A DNA stretch of 64,000 nucleotides from JAOAGA01 sp964540515. GTDB taxonomy: Bacteria; CALINM01. Numbering within the stretch: the stretch's first letter is position 1; each line of letters starts with the position of its first letter. This document shows, one piece after another, positions 16,241 to 24,491 of this stretch. The DNA lies in assembly GCA_964540515.1 (NCBI GenBank), contig CAZIMS010000001.1:1-64000 (forward strand). Direction: 5' to 3'. The notes below the pieces were generated by a model. It was not told the DNA's origin, did no database searches, and was given only the letters and a program-made list of their open reading frames with translations. The translations under genes and the position numbers were made by a program.

Positions 16241-17827
16241 CTAAATCTCTATAGACGTTACAGATATTATATTGGGCAGTTTTAACATCTCATCTAAAAC
16301 TTCTTTACCTACAGGCTGATCTATATGGAGTATGGAGATAGCTGTCCCTCCAGCTCTGTCTCTTCCCCAGCTCATGCTACCTATATTTACGTTAAGTCTG
16401 CCAAGAGTAGTTCCTATATTCCCTATAACACCAGGTTTATCATGGTTATAAAGCATAAGTATATGACCCTCAGGAACGGCCTCAACGTAGTAGTTATTTA
16501 TTCTAATTATTCTTGGCTCTTTTCCAAATATGATGCCCTGTATGGAAAAACTTTCTTTCTCTGTCTTTGCAGTAGCAACGATGAGGTTGTTAAACTCCTT
16601 CTTTACAAGACTTTTTACTTCTTGAACGTTTATACCTCTTTCCTTTGCTATTAAAGGTGCATTAACAAAGTTAACCTCTCCTTTCTCCAGCATTTTTGAG
16701 AAAAATCCTTTTAAGTAGGCAACTGTAAGTACATTTACCTTTTTATCGGCTATATCACCAATATATTCAATAGTTATCTCTTTAATGGCACCTTTTATCG
16801 CCTGTCCTGTGAAAGAACCTATGCCTTCTACTAACTTTAAGAATGGCTCGAGATGGGTAAGCTCTTCTCCTGAGAGAGATGGAACATTAACAGCATTTAC
16901 TATTATTCCCCTCTCAAGGTAATCAACAATCTGCTCAGCAATGGAGATAGATACATTTATCTGTGCCTCCTCTGTAGAAGCTCCTAAATGGGGAGTACAG
17001 ATAAAGTTATCAAGGCTAAGTAAGGGATGATTAGGATCAACGGGTTCTTTCTCAAAAACATCAAAGGCTGCTCCAGCTACCTTGCCTGATTTTAGAGCCT
17101 CATAGAGATCCATCTCATTGACAATGCCACCTCTTGCACAGTTTATTATATATACCCCATTTCTCATCTTGGCTATAGCGTTTTTGTCAATCATGTTTTT
17201 GGTATCTTCAAGTAGCGGAACATGTATTGTTATATAATGAGACCTTTCATATAACTCATCAAGGGAGACAAGCTCTATGCCTCTTTTTGCGGCTACTTCT
17301 TCTGAGATGAAGGGATCATAAGCAATTACATTCATCTTTAAGCCTTTAGCCCTATCAGCTACGATAGAACCTATATTACCAAGTCCAATAACACCAATGG
17401 TTTTGTTAAATATTTCTCGACCCGTAAACTTACTCTTCTCCCATTTACCATTCTTCATGGACATTGTAGCCTGTGGGATATGTCTCGTTAGTGACATAAG
17501 CATAGCTATTGAGTGTTCGGCCGTAGTAACATTATTACCACCAGGGGTATTCATAACAACAATACCCTTTTTTGTTGCAGCAGATACATCTATATTGTCA
17601 ACACCTATTCCTGCCCTTCCAATTACCTTTAGCTTAGTACCCTTTTCAATAACCTCTGCGTCTACTTTGGTTGCACTTCTTACTGAGATAGCATCAAAAT
17701 CACCTACTATTTGTAGCAACTCCTCTCTTGAGATCTTACTCTTTATAACCGCATCTATCTGTTTGGAATTCTTTAATATACGTGCACCTTCTTCTGCCAT
17801 TCCATCGCAAACTAAAACTTTATACAT
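16241..17827 (-). CDS. serA: D-3-phosphoglycerate dehydrogenase, long form with ACT domain
   Basis: 528 aa. NAD-binding GLGNIGSIVADRAKG near residues 145-160; catalytic Arg in NCARGG, Glu in EKEPVDP and His in TPHLGAS; an intervening (ASB) domain about 320-450; and a C-terminal ACT domain ILMLYNHDKPGVIGNIGTTL that usually senses serine. It catalyses the first step of serine synthesis. A strong AAGGAGGAG precedes the ATG at 17827. The class V aminotransferase just upstream very likely performs the next step. Confidence 0.97.
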   Translation of the reverse strand: MYKVLVCDGMAEEGARILKNSKQIDAVIKSKISREELLQIVGDFDAISVRSATKVDAEVIEKGTKLKVIGRAGIGVDNIDVSAATKKGIVVMNTPGGNNVTTAEHSIAMLMSLTRHIPQATMSMKNGKWEKSKFTGREIFNKTIGVIGLGNIGSIVADRAKGLKMNVIAYDPFISEEVAAKRGIELVSLDELYERSHYITIHVPLLEDTKNMIDKNAIAKMRNGVYIINCARGGIVNEMDLYEALKSGKVAGAAFDVFEKEPVDPNHPLLSLDNFICTPHLGASTEEAQINVSISIAEQIVDYLERGIIVNAVNVPSLSGEELTHLEPFLKLVEGIGSFTGQAIKGAIKEITIEYIGDIADKKVNVLTVAYLKGFFSKMLEKGEVNFVNAPLIAKERGINVQEVKSLVKKEFNNLIVATAKTEKESFSIQGIIFGKEPRIIRINNYYVEAVPEGHILMLYNHDKPGVIGNIGTTLGRLNVNIGSMSWGRDRAGGTAISILHIDQPVGKEVLDEMLKLPNIISVTSIEI

Positions 17828-17838
17828 AGCTCTCCTCC

Positions 17839-18975
17839 TTATTCTGCAAGAATTTCTAAAGCCTTTTTAACTCCTGCTCCCAACTCAAAACTGTGATTTA
17901 GAGCCTTCAAGGCAAACTCTATTGCTGAGACTGCAATGATAATATCAAATCTATCGTAATAACCAAGATGGGCTATCCTAAAGATCTTACCCTTCGCCTG
18001 ATCCTGACCACCAGTTATTGTAACACCAAGCTTGTCTCTACAATATTTTATTATCTTGCCTGCCTCAATGCCTTCAGGGGAATAAACTGAAGTTACTGCA
18101 TTACTTGGTGAGTCAGGTGCAAAAAGCTTAAGTCCGATAGCTTTCATAGCTTCTCTTGTAGCATTAGCAAGCTTTTCGTGCCTTTTATATATATTTTCCA
18201 GCCCTTCCTTTTTCATCTCTTTCAATACCTCAGCAAGACCTATGATTAAAGAAACGGCAGGTGTATAGGCTGTCTGATTGTCTTTTAGGTTTTTAAGTTC
18301 CTTTTTAAAATCAAAATAAAACTTTGGCAAATCAGATTTTTCAACAAATTTCCAAGCCTTCTCGGATACACCAGCAAAGGCTAATCCTGGGGGCAACATT
18401 AAAGCCTTTTGGGATCCTGTAATTAATACATCTATACCTAACTCATCCATAGGTAGTGGATAAACACCTACAGCTGTTATCCCATCTACAATAAAAATTG
18501 TATTTTCACGTTTTTTTACTAAATCTGCAATCTCTTTAACAGGATGAGCAACACCTGTTGATGTTTCGCTCGCCTGTATGAGAACAGCCTTTATATCTTG
18601 ATCTTCTGTTAAAGCCTTTTCTACCTCTGAGGGATCAACTGCCTTGCCCCACTCAACTTTTATTACTTTAGGGACAACTCCATAGGCTTTACAGATATTA
18701 GTCCACCTCTCACCAAACTTACCACCATCAACAACTAATGCCTTGTCTCCTTTACAAAGGGTATTTGTAATTGCTCCATCCATAGCTCCAGTACCAGAAG
18801 AAGCAAATATTAAAACCTCATTTTTGGAGCCAAATAACCACTTCAAATCTTCCCTTACTTGTTCCATTAATGGTATAAACTCTGGTGCTCTGTGATGGAT
18901 AATTGGTTTAGCCATTTCAAGCTGAACTTCCGGCGAAATCATTGTAGGACCTGGTGTTAAAAGATACCTTTTCAT
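17839..18975 (-). CDS. Class V aminotransferase (probable phosphoserine / alanine-glyoxylate type)
   Basis: 378 aa. Fold-type I PLP enzyme of the alanine-glyoxylate/serine-pyruvate aminotransferase group: start LLTPGPTMISPEV, an SGTGAMDGAI phosphate loop and the PLP Lys in ITGSQKALMLPPG. Eleven bases upstream of serA in the same direction, so it most likely replaces classical SerC by transaminating 3-phosphohydroxypyruvate, as proposed for similar pairs in methanogens and other anaerobes. Serine-glyoxylate aminotransferase is the alternative. GGGGG precedes the ATG. Confidence 0.85.
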   Translation of the reverse strand: MKRYLLTPGPTMISPEVQLEMAKPIIHHRAPEFIPLMEQVREDLKWLFGSKNEVLIFASSGTGAMDGAITNTLCKGDKALVVDGGKFGERWTNICKAYGVVPKVIKVEWGKAVDPSEVEKALTEDQDIKAVLIQASETSTGVAHPVKEIADLVKKRENTIFIVDGITAVGVYPLPMDELGIDVLITGSQKALMLPPGLAFAGVSEKAWKFVEKSDLPKFYFDFKKELKNLKDNQTAYTPAVSLIIGLAEVLKEMKKEGLENIYKRHEKLANATREAMKAIGLKLFAPDSPSNAVTSVYSPEGIEAGKIIKYCRDKLGVTITGGQDQAKGKIFRIAHLGYYDRFDIIIAVSAIEFALKALNHSFELGAGVKKALEILAE

Positions 18976-19058
18976 AGTTTACCCCCATTATATAATGATG
19001 TAGGAAACTATATATTAATTTAACATTTTTGTCAATAAAACAGCGTAATTAATACGAG

Positions 19059-19331
19059 TTAGTATAGAATTAAAAAACCTCTTTTATCATTAGTGGGGTT
19101 AAGATAATCAAGATGTAAATTAGTTACCCTGGCCAATGGTGGGCCTTTTTTCAACCACTCAATTAGCCTTTTTATGGCAGATTCTTCTCCTTCTGCCTCT
19201 ACCTCTACATTACCATCTTTTAGGTTTTTTACATAGCCTGATAAACCCAAAGTGTCAGCTACTTCTTTAGTACTCTGCCTGAAATATACCCCTTGAACTT
19301 TTCCTTCCACAATTACTCTAATCCGTATCAT
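19059..19331 (-). CDS. acyP: Acylphosphatase
   Basis: 90 aa, full length for the family. The catalytic Arg is in VQGVYFRQST and the Asn in YVKNLKDGNVEV. It hydrolyses acyl phosphates in the cytoplasm. The ATG overlaps the cpoB stop codon (ATGA), so it is the last gene of the tol/pal-type operon. Confidence 0.92.
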   Translation of the reverse strand: MIRIRVIVEGKVQGVYFRQSTKEVADTLGLSGYVKNLKDGNVEVEAEGEESAIKRLIEWLKKGPPLARVTNLHLDYLNPTNDKRGFLILY

Positions 19332-20206
19332 TTCTTTTTCTTTCTGTTTTTGTCTCTTTCTCTTAAAATCTTTACTTCTTCAGAAAAGGGAAATCTTGCC
19401 ATAATCTCTGCTCGAGCACCGTTAGCCTCTTTTTCCATCCCTAACTCATCTAAACAAAAGATCTCCTTTAACAGAGCCGAGGGAACCTTTTTTGAGTTGG
19501 GAAAATCAACAATGACTCGATGAAAATAAGATAGGGCTTCACTAAACTTTTTTTGGGAATAGTAAGTCTCTCCTATCCAATAGAGGGCATTAGGTGTTAG
19601 TGTGTCTTGCGGGTATAGAATAACGAATCTTTCAAAAAGCTCTATGGCTTCATTATGATTTTTCTTATTATATTGTTCCAAGGCATCATTATATAGCTTT
19701 TCTTTCTTTTCTGGGTTTATCTCTTCTTTGGGCTGGTTTGATTTTAAAGATAATAACCTTACATCATAGTATAGTGATGATATATTTGAAAATAAGATGG
19801 AGTAATTACTTTTTATCTCCCTTAAATCTGTCTTAATGGAAGAAATTTCTTTATTTGTGGCAAGATAAAAATTATTTAAATTAGCTGATTGTGCAGTAAG
19901 GCTTCTTTGAAAATTTGTTAAATCAGAGGTGATCTTGTCAATATCACCTCTGGATTTATTTAACTTAATCTCTAGCTCATCTATGCGTATGTTTGTATCG
20001 GCAAAACTTTTTCTTAGACTTTTGTGTAAATCATCTAATCTTTCTGTAGTAGATTTTATCTCACCTGTCTCAGTATAAATTTCAGATTTAGAAGTCTTAA
20101 GCTCCGACTGAAGCTGAACTACCTGCCGTTGTAACTTATAAAACTCATCCCTTGAAACAATACACGAAGGAAAAAGTAACAAAAAAGCAACTAATAATAA
20201 TCTCAT
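19328..20206 (-). CDS. cpoB: CpoB/YbgF-like Tol-Pal accessory protein
   Basis: 292 aa. The N-terminal hydrophobic segment ends in a lipobox-like FPSC at about residue 15, so it may be lipid-anchored, unlike E. coli CpoB. Then a long coiled coil (about 20-160) and three TPR-like repeats near the C-terminus (LYNDALEQYNKKNHNEAIELFERF, ALYWIGETYYSQKKFSEALSY in pieces). CpoB coordinates outer-membrane constriction with peptidoglycan synthesis. The ATG overlaps the pal stop by four bases. Confidence 0.85.
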   Translation of the reverse strand: MRLLLVAFLLLFPSCIVSRDEFYKLQRQVVQLQSELKTSKSEIYTETGEIKSTTERLDDLHKSLRKSFADTNIRIDELEIKLNKSRGDIDKITSDLTNFQRSLTAQSANLNNFYLATNKEISSIKTDLREIKSNYSILFSNISSLYYDVRLLSLKSNQPKEEINPEKKEKLYNDALEQYNKKNHNEAIELFERFVILYPQDTLTPNALYWIGETYYSQKKFSEALSYFHRVIVDFPNSKKVPSALLKEIFCLDELGMEKEANGARAEIMARFPFSEEVKILRERDKNRKKKK

Positions 20207-20799
20207 TGAGCCGTTTTAAACTGAGCTCTTCTATTTTTTGACCAAGCTTCTTCGTTACTGGCAGAATCTAAAGGTTTATCCTCTCCATAACTTACAATGC
20301 TTAGCCTATTCTCATCAATACCCAAATCAGCAATATATTTTTTTGTTGCTTCTGCCCTCTTTAATCCCAAGGCTAAGTTGTACTCTCTTGTTCCTCTCTC
20401 ATCACAATGACCTTCTATAATTATCTTTAAAGATTTGTACTCATTTAGATAGCTTGCTATTTCCTTTAATATGTCCCTTGCCTCAGGTTTTATCTCATAG
20501 CTATCAAAATCAAAATGAATCATTTTTGCCAAGGGACCTTTTTCTAAATTCACATCAGACATTGAAGTTTGAGCTTTTGCAATCATATCAGGCGTTACCT
20601 CTTCAGGAGTAAGAGTTTTTAAGCCAGTAAAGTCTTCCACTCTTGTCTTACCTTCTATATGGCTAGCCTTTTTATCTGTCTCAACCTTTTCTTCTTTTTT
20701 GATGTCAGGTAACTGGGGATCGGGCTTTACAGCTATCTTTTCTTTAGCACAAGCGATAATAATGAAAGACATTAATAAAAAGACTAATGTTTTTCTCAT
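20203..20799 (-). CDS. pal: Peptidoglycan-associated lipoprotein Pal
   Basis: 198 aa. Signal with lipobox IIAC near residue 17, a charged linker, then an OmpA-like peptidoglycan-binding domain about 85-198 (HFDFDSYEIKPEA, IEGHCDERGTREYNLALGLKRA, SYGEDKP). It anchors the outer membrane to peptidoglycan and binds TolB. Thirteen bases after tolB in the same operon. Confidence 0.95.
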   Translation of the reverse strand: MRKTLVFLLMSFIIIACAKEKIAVKPDPQLPDIKKEEKVETDKKASHIEGKTRVEDFTGLKTLTPEEVTPDMIAKAQTSMSDVNLEKGPLAKMIHFDFDSYEIKPEARDILKEIASYLNEYKSLKIIIEGHCDERGTREYNLALGLKRAEATKKYIADLGIDENRLSIVSYGEDKPLDSASNEEAWSKNRRAQFKTAQ

Positions 20800-20811
20800 T
20801 CTTTATACCTC

Positions 20812-21972
20812 CTATCTTGCCTTTAAGTATGAAATAACTCCTTTAATATCAAATAATTCTACCTTTTTTTGCGTTGGAATGTCAATTAATAAAACTTGGG
20901 ACTGTTTCCCATCATACCGAGAGGCTAATAAAAACCTTGGATTATTAAGCCATATTATATCATCAAAACTTATATTACCATAAGAAAGGGGTACAATCTC
21001 ACTGTTCTCATAGTTAGTAATAAATATCTGATTCTTCCCAGCAACTTGAGCTAAGTAAGCCAAGTAGCCACCTTCTATAGTTACAGTAGGTGAAGTTGCA
21101 TAAGAATGACTTTTTGTAATCCGTCTTAAACTTTTATCCTTTACATTGAATAAGAATATTTGAGGAGAACCATACTCATCTGAGACAAATAATAACTCGT
21201 CATCTTTGCTAGTTACTATAGGACTTACTAACCTTGATCTACTTTTGTAGAGAACAGCAACTTCTCTATTGCTTATGTTTAGCTTGGATAATTTTGACTG
21301 CTTCCCATCAGAGCTAACAAAATATATATACCTATTGTCAGAGGAAAAACTACCTGCCACGTTGAGCTCTTTAGAAGCATATATGTTACTTTCGGTATAA
21401 TCAATCATATTTATCAATCTCAAAGATGTTGAGCCATCATTCTCATAAAGCGTATAGACAGCATATTTTCCATCAAAAGACATAACAGGACAGATAGAAT
21501 CTTTTTTATTGTCTGTAATTTTTTTAATTGACCTACCCCATAGGTCAGATATAAAAATCTCTCTTTTGCCATACCAATTCATAGAGAAGATAAGTTTTGT
21601 AGAAAAAATGCCTCTTGTCTCAGTAATTCTTTCATAAATTTTATCCATTGTTAGATATAGAGAGGGTAGATTTCTTTTAGCTATATAGGTAAAAAACTCG
21701 CCTGTTTTCTCATTATTAAGAGTAAATTTTAGGTCTTCACCTACACTTTCAGATTTAATGGTAAAATCAACAGAACGAGGTTCATCAGGTATCTCAAAAT
21801 TTGGCAAATTTTTAAAGGTATTGAAAAAATTGTTTAAAAGAGGCTCTTTATCGTTGAAGGGAAAAAAAAACAGTCTAAAGGGTCTTATATTGGCATCTTC
21901 AATGGTAATTTTAAGAGCAGAAGCAGTTATTGTTGAAAGTAGTAGAATTAGTATAACTAATAATTTTTTCAT
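20812..21972 (-). CDS. tolB: TolB-like periplasmic beta-propeller protein
   Basis: 386 aa with a Sec signal peptide (residues 1-19, ending SALK). A small N-terminal domain is followed by about six propeller repeats with motifs such as ISDLWGRSIKKIT, VMSFDGKYAVY and SDEYGSPQIFLFN. TolB shuttles between Pal and TolA. Somewhat divergent, but its context between tolA-like and pal makes the call firm. It starts 23 bases after the tolA-like gene. Confidence 0.9.
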   Translation of the reverse strand: MKKLLVILILLLSTITASALKITIEDANIRPFRLFFFPFNDKEPLLNNFFNTFKNLPNFEIPDEPRSVDFTIKSESVGEDLKFTLNNEKTGEFFTYIAKRNLPSLYLTMDKIYERITETRGIFSTKLIFSMNWYGKREIFISDLWGRSIKKITDNKKDSICPVMSFDGKYAVYTLYENDGSTSLRLINMIDYTESNIYASKELNVAGSFSSDNRYIYFVSSDGKQSKLSKLNISNREVAVLYKSRSRLVSPIVTSKDDELLFVSDEYGSPQIFLFNVKDKSLRRITKSHSYATSPTVTIEGGYLAYLAQVAGKNQIFITNYENSEIVPLSYGNISFDDIIWLNNPRFLLASRYDGKQSQVLLIDIPTQKKVELFDIKGVISYLKAR

Positions 21973-21995
21973 ATATTAAGCTCCAATAATTTTTT

Positions 21996-22808
21996 TTACA
22001 GCTTAAACTCTAATAATATTCTACCACCCTTTTCCAGATATTCAATCAGTTCCTTAGGCGGAGCAAGTTGGGGTGGTAAGTTTGAGAAGGTTCTCTTTAA
22101 TGACTCTTCAGTATAGTAGTCAAAAACATTGCTACCTGATCTTTTTACTATCTTATACTTCATAACCCCCTTTTCATCGATAAATATTTCAAAGTCTGTG
22201 GAATATCCCTGTAGTCTATTGTATATATCTTCTGGTATCTGCCAGTGGCTTTTTATTGTTAAGGTTAAGGCCCTTAAATAACCCTTTACCTCATCATTCA
22301 AAGGTGAAGCTTGAGTTTCCTGAGGCTTGGATTTAGCTATCTCACTAATTTTTGGTGTTATAATCTTTGCTTCCTGTTTTATAAATTTTTGCTTAACATT
22401 CTCTCGCCATTCAAAATTTTTGGGTCTCTCCAAAAAATCAGTCCTTTTTGGTAACTCTAACTTCTCCTCTGTTTTAGGTTCAACTTCTTCTGTAATATTT
22501 TTTGTTTCTTCTGTAATGTTTTCAGTAACTTTATCTACCATTTCGGTTTTTTTTTCTAAGGGCTTATATTCTGCAAAATCAATATAAGTTTCTGTAATTA
22601 ATATTTTTTTTTCTTGATAGGAAAATTTCAAGCTCAAAGATAACAAAACAAATAGAAAGGTATGAAAAAAGAGAGAGAGAAAAAAGGATAGTTTAATCCT
22701 CTTTCTCTTTCTTGTTTTTAGTATTTTATCTACAAACTCATATTGTCTTGAAATATAAACAGAGTTAGCCACCTTTATAATTATGTCATAATCATAATGT
22801 CTTTTCAC
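21996..22808 (-). CDS. tolA: TolA/TonB-like energy-transducing envelope protein
   Basis: 270 aa. One membrane segment about residues 41-62 (FFLSLFFHTFLFVLLSLSL), a Lys/Glu-rich periplasmic stretch, and a C-terminal TonB/TolA-type domain (LTIKSHWQIPEDI, TDFEIFIDEKGVMKYKIVKRSG, FDYYTEESLKRTF). Position upstream of tolB and pal supports TolA. The TolQ and TolR motor subunits are absent here; aroF occupies the upstream position. The ATG at 22808 overlaps the end of aroF by 17 bases, so expression is coupled to aroF. Confidence 0.8.
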   Translation of the reverse strand: MKRHYDYDIIIKVANSVYISRQYEFVDKILKTRKRKRIKLSFFLSLFFHTFLFVLLSLSLKFSYQEKKILITETYIDFAEYKPLEKKTEMVDKVTENITEETKNITEEVEPKTEEKLELPKRTDFLERPKNFEWRENVKQKFIKQEAKIITPKISEIAKSKPQETQASPLNDEVKGYLRALTLTIKSHWQIPEDIYNRLQGYSTDFEIFIDEKGVMKYKIVKRSGSNVFDYYTEESLKRTFSNLPPQLAPPKELIEYLEKGGRILLEFKL

Positions 22809-23808
22809 TAAATTTTGATAGCTCTTTAAGCTTTTTCATTAGCCTATCAAAATCTTGGAGTGTTAAAGACTGTGGGCCATCACACAAGGCCTTTTCAGGC
22901 TCAGGATGAACCTCAACAATAAGTCCGTCAGCACCACCGGCCATAGAGGCAAGGCTTAGCGGTATTACATACCTTCTTGTACCTGATGCATGGGAGGGAT
23001 CAATTATTATTGGCAGATGGCATCTTTCTTTTATTACTGGAATTGCTGATATATCAAGGGTATTTCTCGTAGCAGTCTCAAAGGTTCTAATACCTCTCTC
23101 GCATAATATAACCTCTTTGCAGCCCTCCGAAAGGATATACTCCGCAGACATTAGAAACTCCTCAATAGTTGTTGACATCCCTCTTTTTAATAAAACGGGC
23201 TTGCCAAAACGACCTGCCCTTTTTAAAAGTGGAAAGTTTTGGACGTTTCTCGCTCCTATTTGAAGACAATCGGCATGCTCACCTACAAGCTCAACATCCT
23301 CAGGATTGATAACCTCCGTTACAAAGGGAAGGCCAGACTCCTCCCTCGCCTTTACAAGAAGTTTTAGTCCATCCTTTTCAAGACCTTGGAAGGCATAGGG
23401 GGAAGTTCTTGGCTTGAAGGCTCCTCCTCTAAGCATTTTAGCCCCAGATGCTTTTACTTTTATAGCTGTCTCAACTATTTGTTTCTCCGTTTCTACAGAA
23501 CAAGGACCGGCAATAACACTAAAAAAGTTTCCACCAAATTTGGCCTTATTAATACTAACAACCGTATCTTCTTCCTTAAAATCTCTACTTGCCAGCTTGT
23601 AAGGCTTAAGAATAGGAACCACACTTTCCACACAGGATAAGGATTGAAGTGCCTGAAGTTTGTACTTACCCCTCTCATCACCAACAGCTCCAATTACCGT
23701 TCTCTCCACCCCAACTATAGGATGGGCCTTAAATCCCAGTTCCTCAATGGTTTTAATAACATGGTTCAGCTCCTTCTTCTTGTAACCCTTTTTCATTACG
23801 ATAATCAT
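22792..23808 (-). CDS. aroF: 3-deoxy-7-phosphoheptulonate (DAHP) synthase, type I-beta with N-terminal regulatory domain
   Basis: 338 aa from the ATG at 23808, chosen because AAAGGAGG lies right before it; a longer frame to 23853 would start inside a terminator hairpin. The N-terminal about 65 residues form the ferredoxin-like regulatory domain of Thermotoga-type DAHP synthases, which bind Phe/Tyr. The catalytic barrel has SVIAGPCSVET, GAFKPRTSPYAFQG, LKRGMS, ERGIRTFE and IIDPSHASGTR. It condenses PEP and erythrose-4-phosphate, the first step of aromatic synthesis. The gene is preceded by an apparent Phe/Tyr attenuator and overlaps the tolA-like gene downstream. Confidence 0.96.
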   Translation of the reverse strand: MIIVMKKGYKKKELNHVIKTIEELGFKAHPIVGVERTVIGAVGDERGKYKLQALQSLSCVESVVPILKPYKLASRDFKEEDTVVSINKAKFGGNFFSVIAGPCSVETEKQIVETAIKVKASGAKMLRGGAFKPRTSPYAFQGLEKDGLKLLVKAREESGLPFVTEVINPEDVELVGEHADCLQIGARNVQNFPLLKRAGRFGKPVLLKRGMSTTIEEFLMSAEYILSEGCKEVILCERGIRTFETATRNTLDISAIPVIKERCHLPIIIDPSHASGTRRYVIPLSLASMAGGADGLIVEVHPEPEKALCDGPQSLTLQDFDRLMKKLKELSKFSEKTL

Positions 23809-23823
23809 AAAAACCTCCTTTAA

Positions 23824-23860
23824 AATAAAAAAAGCCACAGGGGTTATATCCACCTGTGGC
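23824..23860 (-). terminator. Rho-independent terminator in the aroF leader (attenuator)
   Basis: On the minus strand GCCACAGG (23860-23853) pairs with CCTGTGGC (23841-23834), followed by T7 A T2+ (23833-23824), and lies 16 bases before the aroF ATG. Since it precedes a gene with its own ribosome site and follows a leader peptide, it acts as an attenuator. Its 5' arm and loop (23856-23840) can pair instead with 23911-23900 (five GC/AU pairs plus six pairs), an antiterminator. Confidence 0.85.
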
Positions 23861-23926
23861 TTAATTTCTTGCTTATTATTATTTTAGATAGTATTAAGAC
23901 AGATGTACCCCTCTTTCAGTTATAGC

Positions 23927-23986
23927 CTAATTGCTAAATCGACTAAATCGAAAGAAATAAGAAGTACAAACTGCCCAATCTAACAT
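23927..23986 (-). CDS. aroF leader peptide (19 aa, Phe/Tyr-rich)
   Basis: ATG at 23986, TAG at 23929-23927. The peptide is MLDWAVCTSYFFRFSRFSN: one Trp, one Tyr and four Phe in 19 residues. Codons 5-8 contain CAGTTTGTAC (23973-23964), which can pair with GTACATCTG (23908-23900) just after the stop, i.e. with the antiterminator strand. A ribosome stalled on the Tyr-Phe-Phe codons would cover the first strand and let the antiterminator form. This is the logic of pheA/trp attenuation. The start has no Shine-Dalgarno; the promoter places the transcript start within a few bases of the ATG. Confidence 0.75.
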   Translation of the reverse strand: MLDWAVCTSYFFRFSRFSN

Positions 23987-23993
23987 GTCTTTT

Positions 23994-24022
23994 ATTTAAT
24001 CAACAAACAAAGATTATGTCAA
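23994..24022 (-). promoter_or_regulatory. aroF promoter
   Basis: A perfect TTGACA (24022-24017) and TTAAAT (23999-23994) with 17-base spacing on the minus strand. The expected transcription start is about 23988-23986, practically at the leader-peptide ATG. Confidence 0.7.
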
Positions 24023-24030
24023 TATTTTTC

Positions 24031-24059
24031 TTGACATGTAATGTTTTTTCTTAAAATAT
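24031..24059 (+). promoter_or_regulatory. Divergent promoter of the thioesterase gene
   Basis: TTGACA (24031-24036), a 17-base spacer and AAATAT (24054-24059). The start would fall at or next to the ATG at 24066, implying a leaderless mRNA. Its -35 box is only eight bases from the -35 of the aroF promoter, back to back. Confidence 0.55.
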
Positions 24060-24065
24060 ATCCCT

Positions 24066-24464
24066 ATGAGTTATGATTTATCTAAAATTCAAGAATACCA
24101 AAAAATATCTTTTGTTAAGGTCCTTGGTGTTAAGTTAATTGAAATAACTGATAACGAAGCAGTTGGGGTGATGAAAGTTAAGAAAAACATGAAAAACTAT
24201 ATGTCCTACTTACATGGTGGAGTTATCGCCTCTTTCATAGACACTGTAGCCTTTTTTCCTGGTAAACTTCTACCCTCAGGCAGAAAAGTTACCACTACAA
24301 GTCTTGAGATAAAATACATTAGACCCGTTGCTATAGGACAAGTACTTACAGCAAAAGCTAAGATTCTGCACTTAGGTAAAAAATTAGGGATAATAGAGGT
24401 AACTGTTACAAATCCTGAGGATAAACTGGTTGCGAAGGGTATGGTGTCAGTAGTAGATGTTTAG
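24066..24464 (+). CDS. PaaI-type hotdog-fold thioesterase
   Basis: 132 aa. Hotdog-fold motif YLHGGVIASFIDTVAFF about residues 46-62 and the strand TTSLEIKYIRPV; members hydrolyse acyl-CoA esters in the cytoplasm, often aromatic or medium-chain ones. The substrate is not predictable. The ATG has no ribosome site and lies where the promoter predicts the RNA start. It is followed after 27 bases by trmJ. Placement opposite aroF might suggest a link to aromatic metabolism, but that is weak. Confidence 0.85.
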   Translation: MSYDLSKIQEYQKISFVKVLGVKLIEITDNEAVGVMKVKKNMKNYMSYLHGGVIASFIDTVAFFPGKLLPSGRKVTTTSLEIKYIRPVAIGQVLTAKAKILHLGKKLGIIEVTVTNPEDKLVAKGMVSVVDV

Positions 24465-24491
24465 TAACTCTTTAAGGTAATATATAGCTCA

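Noticed and set aside
23809..23853. Longer aroF start (15 more codons)
   Set aside because: It would start inside the terminator hairpin and put the strong AAAGGAGG inside the gene.
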